A stretch of 9,692 nt of DNA from Halobacteriales archaeon (GTDB lineage Archaea > Thermoplasmatota > SW-10-69-26 > JACQPN01 > JAIVGT01): the NCBI GenBank assembly GCA_020201485.1, contig JAIVGT010000023.1, positions 1 through 9,692 on the forward strand, read 5' to 3'. The position numbers were made by a program, and so were the translations under genes. Numbering within the stretch: position 1 is the stretch's first letter; every line of letters starts with the position of its first letter. Below, piece after piece: positions 1 through 6,114 of this stretch. The notes under the pieces are model-generated. The model was not told the DNA's origin, ran no database searches, and saw nothing but the letters and a program-made list of their open reading frames with translations.

Positions 1-15
1 GGCCTGGCCCTCGCC

Positions 16-936
16 GTGTGGCGGCGCTTCCCCATGGCCTACACCATGGCCCTGCTCTGCATCGGCGTGTTCGTCGTGCAGATCGGCAGCCAGGGGGCGC
101 GCATCGGCTGCGCCATCGTCACCCCCCAGGGCATCGACCGCGCGGACTGCGTGCTGGCGGACCTGAGCTTCATCGCCAGCCCGTTCCTGCAGGGGGACCG
201 GCTGCTCACGCCGCTCACCTACATGTTCGTGCACGCCGACATCCTGCACATCGCCGGCAACATGTTCATCCTGCTCACCGCCGGACCGGCGCTGGAGGAG
301 CGCGTCGGCTCGCGGAACTTCCTCCTGCTGTACATCGTCGCCGGCCTCGCCGGCGCGTTCGCGACCATCGGGTTGTGGAAGGTCGGCTTCCAGCCCGGGC
401 TCATGGCGTTCGCGCCGAACGTGGGCGCGAGCGGGGCCATCTTCGGCGTGCTCACCGCGTTCGCCGTGCTGGCCCCGCGGGAGAAGCTGCCGATGATGAT
501 GCCCATGGGCTTCTTCATGTTCTGGATGCCGTCGCTGTTCGTGCTGCTGCTCTACCTCGGCTTCAACCTCGTGTACGTGGTGAGCAACACGAACATCGCG
601 TGGTGGGGGCACTTCGCCGGCTTCCTCGTCGGCCTGGCCTTGGGCCCGGTCCTCGTGGGCAAGCTGAAGCCTGCGGCGCGCGGCGGCAAGCCGGTGAACG
701 TGGACGTGGAAGCGCTCCGGCCGCTCGCCCGCACGCATATGCAGCGCAGCGCGCTCGCCGAGCTGCAGCGCCTGCAGGCCGGGCAGACGCACGACGATGC
801 GCAGCTGCAGCAGGTCTGGCTGGAGCGGTTCGGCCACGCCGCGCGCTGCCCGGAGTGCGAGGCGGCGATGGTGTGGGACGGCGGGACCCTGGCCTGCCCG
901 CAAGGGCACGTGCGCGTGGCCGCGGTGGCGGGGTGA
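16..936 (+). CDS. Rhomboid-family intramembrane serine protease with C-terminal zinc-ribbon-like tail
   Basis: Membrane-embedded serine protease that would cut transmembrane segments of substrate proteins. The 306-residue product has several hydrophobic spans (about 8-24, 73-90, 101-120, 137-153, 164-190, 194-215). The rhomboid signatures are present: HIAGN (His78, Asn82) in the second core helix, GASG with catalytic Ser139, and WWGHFAGF with catalytic His199. A hydrophilic tail from about 217 ends in C278-x2-C281-x12-C294-x3-H298, which resembles a small zinc ribbon and would probably lie in the cytoplasm. I place the start at the GTG, but the frame is open to the left edge and an ATG lies at position 34, so the true start could be outside the window or internal. 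The next gene starts 3 nt after the stop, so the two are probably co-transcribed. The substrate cannot be predicted. The family call is very secure; the zinc-ribbon call is moderate. Confidence 0.93.
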   Translation: MWRRFPMAYTMALLCIGVFVVQIGSQGARIGCAIVTPQGIDRADCVLADLSFIASPFLQGDRLLTPLTYMFVHADILHIAGNMFILLTAGPALEERVGSRNFLLLYIVAGLAGAFATIGLWKVGFQPGLMAFAPNVGASGAIFGVLTAFAVLAPREKLPMMMPMGFFMFWMPSLFVLLLYLGFNLVYVVSNTNIAWWGHFAGFLVGLALGPVLVGKLKPAARGGKPVNVDVEALRPLARTHMQRSALAELQRLQAGQTHDDAQLQQVWLERFGHAARCPECEAAMVWDGGTLACPQGHVRVAAVAG

Positions 937-939
937 ACC

Positions 940-1428
940 TTGAAGCCCACGTTCTTCGCCACGCCCGCCGCGCTCCGCGCCTGGTACGAGGCGCACCACG
1001 CGGACGCGCCCGAGCTGTGGTTGGGCTTCCACAAGGTGGGCACGGGCAAGCCGAGCGTGACGTACCAGCAAGCGCTCGACGAGGCGTTGTGCTGGGGCTG
1101 GATCGACGGCGTGCGCCGCGGCGGCAAGGAGGACTGGGCCATCCGCTTCCTCCCCCGCGTGCGCAAGGCGAACTGGAGCGCGCAGCCGGCGAGCTACCAG
1201 AAGCCCGCGGCTTGGTGGGTGGTGAGCGCGAAGAAGCCGGAGACGAAGGCTCGCCGCTTGGCGCAGCTCGTCGCGGACAGCGCGCAGGGCCGCCGGGTGG
1301 GGCGGTTCATCCCGCCGCAGGAGCGGGAGCCCGCGTCGTCGCCACGCGCCCCGCGCGCAGGCCGAGGAACGCCAGGGAGACGAGCAGCGCCGCGCCGAGC
1401 ACGAACGCGGGGCCGCCGCACGACGTGA
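940..1428 (+). CDS. YdeI/OmpD-associated (OmdA) family protein, internally shortened, with an antisense tail
   Basis: Residues 1-81 match the N-terminal part of the YdeI/OmpD-associated family (KPTFFATP, ELWLGFHK, EALCWGWIDG, RFLPR, NWSA). Residues 82-126 match the family C-terminus (PASYQKPAAWWVVSAKKPET, then RRLAQLVADSAQGRR). Family members as I recall them are about 190-200 residues and carry roughly 65 more residues between these two blocks, so this copy looks like an in-frame internal deletion near nt 1180. Residues 127-162 are Arg/Pro/Ala-rich, resemble no family tail, and lie antisense to the C-terminal codons of the convergent membrane protein; the native stop was probably lost. The start is TTG, directly before the conserved KPTFF, with GGGGTGA overlapping the upstream stop as a possible ribosome site. 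The molecular function of the family is poorly defined (linked to bacteriocin or antimicrobial-peptide resistance). Whether this copy is functional is doubtful. Confidence 0.75.
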   Translation: MKPTFFATPAALRAWYEAHHADAPELWLGFHKVGTGKPSVTYQQALDEALCWGWIDGVRRGGKEDWAIRFLPRVRKANWSAQPASYQKPAAWWVVSAKKPETKARRLAQLVADSAQGRRVGRFIPPQEREPASSPRAPRAGRGTPGRRAAPRRARTRGRRTT

Positions 1429-2338
1429 TGAGGGCGCTGTCCGTGCCGGCGTCGGTCCACGTCGGCCCGCGCTGGGCGATGGTGTGCAGCATGGCCAGGA
1501 CCTGCCGGCTCGATCCCTGGCTGAACGTGTCGGTGTACGTGCACGGCACGACCGGGATGTAGCCCGCGACGAGCAGGCCGAGCACGAGCAGGGCCGGGCG
1601 GCGCTCCTCGCGCCACGCAGCCAGGGCGGGGACGGCGAGCAGGAACGGCACGACGAGGGCGATCATGCTCGCGACGAACGCCCCGAGAACCAGGCCGAGG
1701 ACGAGGAGCACGCACGCCGCGAGCCACGCCGGATGCGGGCGCATGCCGCGCACGACCGGAGCGGCCGGGACGGCGCGGGGCGCGAGCGCGACGAGGATCG
1801 TGGCCGCAGCCAGGCCCAGCTCCGCGCAGGCCTCGACGACGATGCGCTCCGGCGCGGCCGCGCCTTGCCGGGCGGCGAAGCTCAGGCCTGGCCAAAGCTG
1901 CGTCGCGGCGACGACGACGAACATGGCGAGGGCCGCGAGCTGGACGAGGAACAGCCGCCGGCGCGCGCCGAGGGCGAGGGACCCGGCGACCGGCATCGTG
2001 AACGCGAGCCAGGGCAGGACGTTCTCCGGCAGATGGTCCAGGCGGTACGCGATGTCCGAGGTATACGTCCAGCCCAGGAGCAGGCCGAGCGGCAGCGCAG
2101 CGCACAGCCCCGCCACGGCCGAGGCCGCTGGCCAGCCGCCGCGCCGGGCCAGGTCCACGGCGAGGACGAGGCCGACCATGCCCCCGCCTGCCACGAGCAG
2201 CCCATTCACGCCGACGGGGGAGAACGGGCTCGGCTGGAAGCCGGGGGCCAGCCCGGGCACCTGCAGCAGCTCGGCGGCGTTCAGGGCGTGCACGGCCGCG
2301 ATGAGCAGCAATGCGACCGCCAGCCCGGAGAGGCGCAT
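1307..2338 (-). CDS. Polytopic integral membrane protein of unknown function
   Basis: I do not recognise this family. From the ATG at 2338 the product is 343 residues with about 9-10 hydrophobic spans. These include an N-terminal one (LSGLAVALLLIAAVHAL), a long double span near residues 220-255 (WLAACVLLVLGLVLGAFVAS and what follows), LVLGLLVAGYIPVVPCTY, and a final one (FVLGAALLVSLAFLGLRAG) followed by a short basic tail. A short loop after the penultimate span (CTYTDTFSQGSSRQ) is polar and contains a Cys. The frame stays open further upstream across the end of nadE, but that extension is hydrophilic, Arg/Cys-rich and overlaps nadE, so I chose the first Met before the hydrophobic segment. 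The gene lies 55 bp after the nadE stop on the same strand and is probably transcribed from the nadE promoter. No transport or enzyme motif is visible. Confidence 0.75.
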   Translation of the reverse strand: MRLSGLAVALLLIAAVHALNAAELLQVPGLAPGFQPSPFSPVGVNGLLVAGGGMVGLVLAVDLARRGGWPAASAVAGLCAALPLGLLLGWTYTSDIAYRLDHLPENVLPWLAFTMPVAGSLALGARRRLFLVQLAALAMFVVVAATQLWPGLSFAARQGAAAPERIVVEACAELGLAAATILVALAPRAVPAAPVVRGMRPHPAWLAACVLLVLGLVLGAFVASMIALVVPFLLAVPALAAWREERRPALLVLGLLVAGYIPVVPCTYTDTFSQGSSRQVLAMLHTIAQRGPTWTDAGTDSALITSCGGPAFVLGAALLVSLAFLGLRAGRVATTRAPAPAAG

Positions 2339-2352
2339 GGACGCAGACGGGC

Positions 2353-2365
2353 CTTGGGGCCCAAG
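2353..2365. repeat. Interrupted palindrome CTTGGG-G-CCCAAG in the nadE/membrane-protein gap
   Basis: A 6-bp perfect inverted repeat with a single central base lies 15-27 nt upstream of the membrane-protein ATG and about 28 nt after the nadE stop. In RNA it cannot form a normal hairpin without opening the central pairs, so a protein-binding site is as plausible as a processing or attenuation signal. It may also be chance in 70% GC sequence. Confidence 0.25.
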
Positions 2366-2393
2366 AGGATGACGAAGGGGTTCGGCCGTGACC

Positions 2394-3221
2394 TCACAGT
2401 CCCCTGCTCGGCGGTGCCCGCCAGTCCAGCCCCGGCGTGCGGAAGCCCACCTTCGGCACGACCAGGCCGTGCCGCTTGTGCTCGCTGCGCAGCACCATGC
2501 CACGCACCTTTTCCACGGTCTTCAGCGGCACGTCCGCGCGCTCGGCGATGGCGCGCGCGCCGAGCTGGTTCTCGAAGCCGTGCAGGATGCGGTCGAGGTC
2601 CCGGTACCTCACGCCCATCTCGTCTTCGTCCGTCTGGCCTTTCCACAAGCCCGCGCTCGGGGCCTTGCTCAGGATGGGGCGCGGCAGCTTCAGCTCCCGG
2701 GCCAAGGCGTAGACTTGCGTCTTGTACAGGTCGCCGATGGGGTGCACGTCGCCTGCGCCGTCGCCGTGCTTCGTGAAGTAGCCCACGAGGATCTCGCTCT
2801 TGTTCCCGGTCGCGGCCACGAGCTTGCCCGTGCTGTTCGCGTGCCAATAGAGCACGAGCATGCGCGCGCGCGAGCGCAGGTTCGCGTCGCTCAGCCGCGT
2901 CGCCTTGTGCCGGCACGCCTTGTGCATGGCGTCGAGGAAGGGCTGGATGCTGAACTCCTCCGTCGGCAGGCCCAATTGGTCCGCGACGAGGTGGGCGTGC
3001 TTCTGGTCGAGGGGGTTGCTGCTGTCCGCGGGCAGGGTCAAGCCGAGCACGGCGCGCTTGCCCACCGCCTCCGCGCACAGGTGCGCGACCACGCTGCTGT
3101 CGAGCCCGCCGCTCAGCCCGACGACGAAGCCCTTCCCGCCGGAGCGCTCGTGGTAATCGCGCAGGAACTCCACGAGCTGGGCGCGCACGGCGGGCGCGTC
3201 GAGAGTCAGCTCCAGGTCCAC
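2394..3221 (-). CDS. nadE: NAD+ synthetase (NH3-dependent type), NadE
   Basis: Catalyses the last step of NAD+ biosynthesis in the cytoplasm: nicotinic acid adenine dinucleotide + ATP + NH3 gives NAD+ + AMP + PPi. The 275-residue length matches the single-domain ammonia-dependent form; there is no N-terminal nitrilase (glutaminase) domain. Visible hallmarks are the PP-loop GLSGGLDSS (about 35-43) that binds ATP pyrophosphate, AATGNKSE (about 136-143), the KHGDGAGDVHPIGDLYKTQV block (151-170), and the NaAD-binding-type segment KAPSAGLWKGQTDEDEMGV (186-204). The start is GTG; no in-frame ATG is available upstream, and the AT-rich box centred 25 nt upstream supports a leaderless transcript beginning at this codon. 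A nitrilase-type amidase gene diverges from the same 49-bp promoter region and could supply ammonia (inference). Confidence 0.96.
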   Translation of the reverse strand: MDLELTLDAPAVRAQLVEFLRDYHERSGGKGFVVGLSGGLDSSVVAHLCAEAVGKRAVLGLTLPADSSNPLDQKHAHLVADQLGLPTEEFSIQPFLDAMHKACRHKATRLSDANLRSRARMLVLYWHANSTGKLVAATGNKSEILVGYFTKHGDGAGDVHPIGDLYKTQVYALARELKLPRPILSKAPSAGLWKGQTDEDEMGVRYRDLDRILHGFENQLGARAIAERADVPLKTVEKVRGMVLRSEHKRHGLVVPKVGFRTPGLDWRAPPSRGL

Positions 3222-3240
3222 GGCTCGGCATCACCCCAGG

Positions 3241-3251
3241 CCTTATCAAGG
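3241..3251. promoter_or_regulatory. Shared bidirectional TATA-like promoter element
   Basis: CCTTATCAAGG is the only AT-rich island in the 49 bp between the divergent nadE and nitrilase genes. It is a near-palindrome (CCTT-atc-AAGG) centred at 3246. That centre is exactly 25 nt from the nadE GTG (3221) and exactly 25 nt from the nitrilase GTG (3271). This is the expected place for an archaeal TATA box when transcription starts at the first base of the start codon (leaderless mRNA). One box read in both directions would drive both genes and couple their expression. The promoter role is inferred from position and composition. Confidence 0.6.
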
Positions 3252-3270
3252 GGCGCCGGCATCGCCACGC

Positions 3271-4488
3271 GTGGACAAGGTCCGCGTCGCCCTCCACCAA
3301 TTGCAGCCGGAGCTCGGCGAGCCGGAGCGCAACCTGCGCACCCTGGCGAAGCGCGTGCAGGCGAGCAAGGCGGACCTGTGCGTCTTCCCCGAGCTCTACC
3401 TGAGCGGCTACTTCAACCGCGATGCGCTGCGCACGCTGGCCGAGCCCCTCGACGGACCGCTCTGCGCGGAGCTGGGCCGCATCGCGAAGCGCACCGGCGC
3501 GCACATCGTGACCGGCACGCCGCGGCAAGGCCTGCGGGGCATCGCGCACAACAGCAGCGTGCTCGCCACGCCCGACGGCGAGGTGCACGCCTACGACAAG
3601 GTCTACTTGCCCACGTTCAGCGTGTTCGAGGAGGACATCTACTTCGGCGAGGGCCACGGCTTCCCCGTGTTCAAGACCAGCCTGGGGCGCATCGGGATGA
3701 GCATCTGCTACGACCTGTTCTTCCCCGAGGTCACGAAGGCCATGGCGATGCAGGGCGCGGAGATCCTCACCTGCATCAGCGCCAGCCCGACCATCTCGCG
3801 CACCTACTTCGAGCAGGTCCTGCCGGCGCGCGCCATCGAGACGACGTGCTTCCTCCTGTTCACGAACCTGATCGGGCCGCAGGACCAGGTCACGTTCTGG
3901 GGCGGGGCGCGCGCCTTCGGGCCGCGCGGCGACCTGCTCGCGCAGGGCCCGCTGATGGAGGACGCCACGACGAAGTGCACGCTCGACCTGGAGGAGGTCC
4001 CGGTGGCGCGGCTGCGCCGACCGGTCCTGCGCGACACGCGGCCGGAGCTGCTCGGCGCGGTCCAGGGCGCGCTCGACGCGCTGCCCCAGGTGCTGTTCGA
4101 GGTGGAGCGCTTCCACGGCCGGCTCGACCCGTTCGCCGTCGCCGGCTTGCGCGCGGGGCAGCACGCGCGGCACGCGCTGCGCGGCGAGGACGGGCGCGTC
4201 CCCCGCCTGCGCGCCCAGGTGCGCTGCCCGCTGCGCGCGCCGGAAGCGGCATGGCTCGACGGGTTCCAGCTCGGCTCCGGCTGCACGCTCGGCACCGGTC
4301 AGCTCCGCGTCGAGGACGCGGGGGAGATCGAGGCGCGCGTCGAGGCCGCGGGGCGCGTGGCGGTGGTCGGCCTCCCCATCGGAGCCGCGACGCGTTTCGC
4401 CGCGGCGAAGGGCGGGCGCGCATCGCGCGAAGTCGCGCTCTGGGCCTTCGCCGCGCCCCTGCACGAGGTCGTGTCCGGGAAGGCGTGA
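3271..4488 (+). CDS. Carbon-nitrogen hydrolase (nitrilase superfamily) fused to an FmdE-like domain
   Basis: Residues 1 to about 255 form a nitrilase-superfamily amidase, which hydrolyses an amide C-N bond and releases ammonia. The Glu-Lys-Cys triad is intact: Glu41 in VFPELYLSGY, Lys110 in YDKVYLP, Cys146 in SICYDLFFPE. The SASP..SR..FEQVLPARAIE segment and FWGGARAFGPRGD are typical of the fold. Residues about 276-405 resemble the FmdE domain (named after formylmethanofuran dehydrogenase subunit E): FHGRLDPFAVAGLRAGQ corresponds to FHGHLCP...G.R.G, and GFQLGSGCTLGTGQL to the Q..tGCTLGkGnL signature. His282 and Cys338 remain, but the second His and the Cys of FHGHLCP are Arg284 and Asp286, so metal binding is probably altered. 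GTG start, leaderless by promoter spacing. First gene of a tight operon with dph6 (3-nt gap) and a PfkB kinase; diverges from nadE. The substrate is unknown; glutamine or another small amide is possible. Confidence 0.88.
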   Translation: MDKVRVALHQLQPELGEPERNLRTLAKRVQASKADLCVFPELYLSGYFNRDALRTLAEPLDGPLCAELGRIAKRTGAHIVTGTPRQGLRGIAHNSSVLATPDGEVHAYDKVYLPTFSVFEEDIYFGEGHGFPVFKTSLGRIGMSICYDLFFPEVTKAMAMQGAEILTCISASPTISRTYFEQVLPARAIETTCFLLFTNLIGPQDQVTFWGGARAFGPRGDLLAQGPLMEDATTKCTLDLEEVPVARLRRPVLRDTRPELLGAVQGALDALPQVLFEVERFHGRLDPFAVAGLRAGQHARHALRGEDGRVPRLRAQVRCPLRAPEAAWLDGFQLGSGCTLGTGQLRVEDAGEIEARVEAAGRVAVVGLPIGAATRFAAAKGGRASREVALWAFAAPLHEVVSGKA

Positions 4489-4491
4489 GGC

Positions 4492-5190
4492 ATGCGCGTC
4501 GCGGCCCTGCTCAGCGGGGGCAAGGACAGCTGCTACGCCATCCACATCGCCGAGCAATGGGGCTGGGACGTGAGCCACGTCGTCACCGTGCAGCCGGCGG
4601 GCGAGGAGAGCATGATGTTCCATTGGCCGAACGTCCATCTCACGCCGCTCATCGCGCAGGCCATGGGCAAGGAGCACGTCCTCGTCCCGGGCAGCGGCAC
4701 GCCGGAGCAGGAGCTCGACGAGCTCGGCGCAGCGCTGGCACCGCTGGGCGTGGACGGCATCGTCAGCGGCGCCGTTGCGAGCGAGTACCAGCGGACGCGG
4801 CTGGAGCGCATGGCCCATCCCCTCGGCCTGAAGACGTGGGCCCCGCTCTGGCACAAGGACCCGCTCCTCCTGCTGCGCGACCTGCGCGCCGCGGGCTTTC
4901 GCGCCGTGGTCGCCGGCTGCTTCGCCGAAGGGCTCGGGCCGGAATGGCTGGGCCGGGAGTTGGATGGGCCGGCCATCGCCGACCTGGGGCGCTTGCATGC
5001 GGCGAGGGGCATCCATCCCGGCGGGGAAGGCGGCGAGTACGAATCGCTCTGCCTGGAAGGCCCGGGCTGGTCGCACCGGCTGGAGGTCCTGCGCGCGCGC
5101 AAGGAATGGCAGCGCGACCGCGGCGTGTGGCGCGTGGAGGAGGCGCGGCTGGCCCCGATGCGCAACGCTGATGCGCCCGCGCCCCGTTGA
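4492..5190 (+). CDS. dph6: Diphthine--ammonia ligase (Dph6), PP-loop ATPase
   Basis: Catalyses the final, ATP- and ammonia-dependent amidation of diphthine to diphthamide on the conserved histidine of translation elongation factor 2, acting in the cytoplasm. The 232-residue product matches the length of the stand-alone archaeal enzyme and lacks the extra C-terminal domains of the eukaryotic one. It shows the PP-loop LLSGGKDSCYA (about 6-16), SGAVASEYQRTRLE (92-105), VVAGCFAEGLGPEWLGRELD (139-158) and the family signature HPGGEGGEYESLCLEGP (175-191). The ATG follows the nitrilase stop by 3 nt, and the next gene starts 6 nt after its own stop, so translation is probably coupled. Being ammonia-dependent like NadE, it sits beside an ammonia-releasing amidase. 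COG2102 relatives occur in some bacteria without diphthamide, but the context here favours true Dph6. Confidence 0.92.
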   Translation: MRVAALLSGGKDSCYAIHIAEQWGWDVSHVVTVQPAGEESMMFHWPNVHLTPLIAQAMGKEHVLVPGSGTPEQELDELGAALAPLGVDGIVSGAVASEYQRTRLERMAHPLGLKTWAPLWHKDPLLLLRDLRAAGFRAVVAGCFAEGLGPEWLGRELDGPAIADLGRLHAARGIHPGGEGGEYESLCLEGPGWSHRLEVLRARKEWQRDRGVWRVEEARLAPMRNADAPAPR

Positions 5191-5196
5191 CGCCGC

Positions 5197-6114
5197 GTGA
5201 CCGCGCAGCCCGTCCTCATCGTCGGCAGCATCGGCATCGACGATGTCGAGACGCCCTTCGGCAAGGCGGAGCGCGTGCTCGGCGGCAGCGCCGTGTACGC
5301 GAGCGCCGCGGCATCGCTCCTCGCGCCGGTGCGCCTGGTCGGGGTCGCAGGCGAGGACCTGCCCAAGGACGCGTTCGGCTTCCTCGAGCGGCGGGGCGTG
5401 GACCTGCAAGGCTTGCAGGTGGTGAAGGGGGGCAAGACCTTCCGTTGGTCGGGAAAGTACCACTTCGACCTCAACGCGCGCGACACGCTGCTCACGGAGC
5501 TGAACACGCTCGGCACCTTCGAGCCGCGTCTGCCCGCGAGCTACCGGGACACGCGCTTCGTGTTCCTGGGCAACCTGCAGCCCCGCGTGCAGGAGCAGGT
5601 GCTGCACGGGCTGAGCGGAAGGCCGACGCTGACCGTGATGGACACGATGAACCTGTGGATCGAGACGGCGCGCCAGGACCTGGGCCGCGTGCTGGAGGGC
5701 GTGGACGTGCTCGTCATCAACGACAGCGAGGCGCGCATGCTCACCGGAACGCACAACCTCGTGCGCGCCGCCTCCGCCATCCGCCTGCTTGGCCCGGCGA
5801 ACGTCGTCATCAAGAAGGGAGAGCACGGCGCGCTCCTGTTCACGGCGCAGGGAACGTTCAGCGCTCCGGCGCTGCCGCTGGAGGACGTGTTCGACCCGAC
5901 GGGCGCGGGGGACGCGTTCGCCGGGGGCTTCATCGGCAGCCTGGCGCGCGAGGGCAAGACCGACATGGAGGCCATGCGCCGCGCCGTCATCGCCGGCAGC
6001 GCCGCCGCCAGCTTCTGCGTGGAGCAGTTCAGCGTCCAAGGGCTGCGCGACCGCACTCCGCGGGACCTGGAGCAGCGCATCCAGCGCTTCCGCGACCTGG
6101 CGCGCTGGTCATGA
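5197..6114 (+). CDS. PfkB-family (ribokinase-like) kinase, probable sugar or nucleoside kinase
   Basis: ATP-dependent small-molecule kinase of the ribokinase/PfkB fold. The 305-residue product carries the N-terminal substrate-side motif VLGGSAVYASAAAS (Gly29-Gly30), INDSEARMLTG (174-184), and the C-terminal ATP/anion-hole motif DPTGAGDAFAGGF with catalytic Asp239. The central block GGKTFRWSGKYHFDLNARDT plus VMDTMNLWIE is characteristic of a widespread PfkB subgroup of unassigned specificity, also seen in bacteria. Start is GTG, 6 nt after the dph6 stop. Last gene of the nitrilase-dph6 operon. It converges on the MTA/SAH deaminase, and its last two codons (TCA TGA) are also the last two codons of that gene on the other strand. 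A role in nucleoside or methylthioribose-type salvage is possible from the neighbour, but is inference. Confidence 0.9.
   Translation: MTAQPVLIVGSIGIDDVETPFGKAERVLGGSAVYASAAASLLAPVRLVGVAGEDLPKDAFGFLERRGVDLQGLQVVKGGKTFRWSGKYHFDLNARDTLLTELNTLGTFEPRLPASYRDTRFVFLGNLQPRVQEQVLHGLSGRPTLTVMDTMNLWIETARQDLGRVLEGVDVLVINDSEARMLTGTHNLVRAASAIRLLGPANVVIKKGEHGALLFTAQGTFSAPALPLEDVFDPTGAGDAFAGGFIGSLAREGKTDMEAMRRAVIAGSAAASFCVEQFSVQGLRDRTPRDLEQRIQRFRDLARWS
6109..6114. other. Palindromic TCATGA forming the Ser-stop end of two convergent genes
   Basis: TCATGA is its own reverse complement, so it reads Ser-stop on both strands. The PfkB kinase (plus) and the MTA/SAH deaminase (minus) both end on these 6 bases. There is no room for an intergenic terminator, so each transcript must end inside the other gene. 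Confidence 0.9.

Noticed and set aside
18..1562. A 514-codon plus-strand frame across the rhomboid and YdeI-like genes
   Set aside because: It is an Arg/His/Pro-rich shadow of the rhomboid and YdeI frames, which carry clear family motifs.
2339..2503. An N-terminal extension of the membrane protein up to 2503
   Set aside because: The extra 55 residues are hydrophilic, Arg/Cys/Trp-rich and overlap the nadE 3' end. The first hydrophobic helix starts right after the ATG at 2338.
2281..6039. A 1252-codon open frame on the minus strand, and other long open frames antisense to clear genes
   Set aside because: High GC creates long stop-free antisense frames. This one is antisense to, or out of frame with, nadE, the nitrilase-FmdE gene, dph6 and the kinase, and its sequence is low-complexity Arg/Ala/Glu/Gln-rich with no motif.
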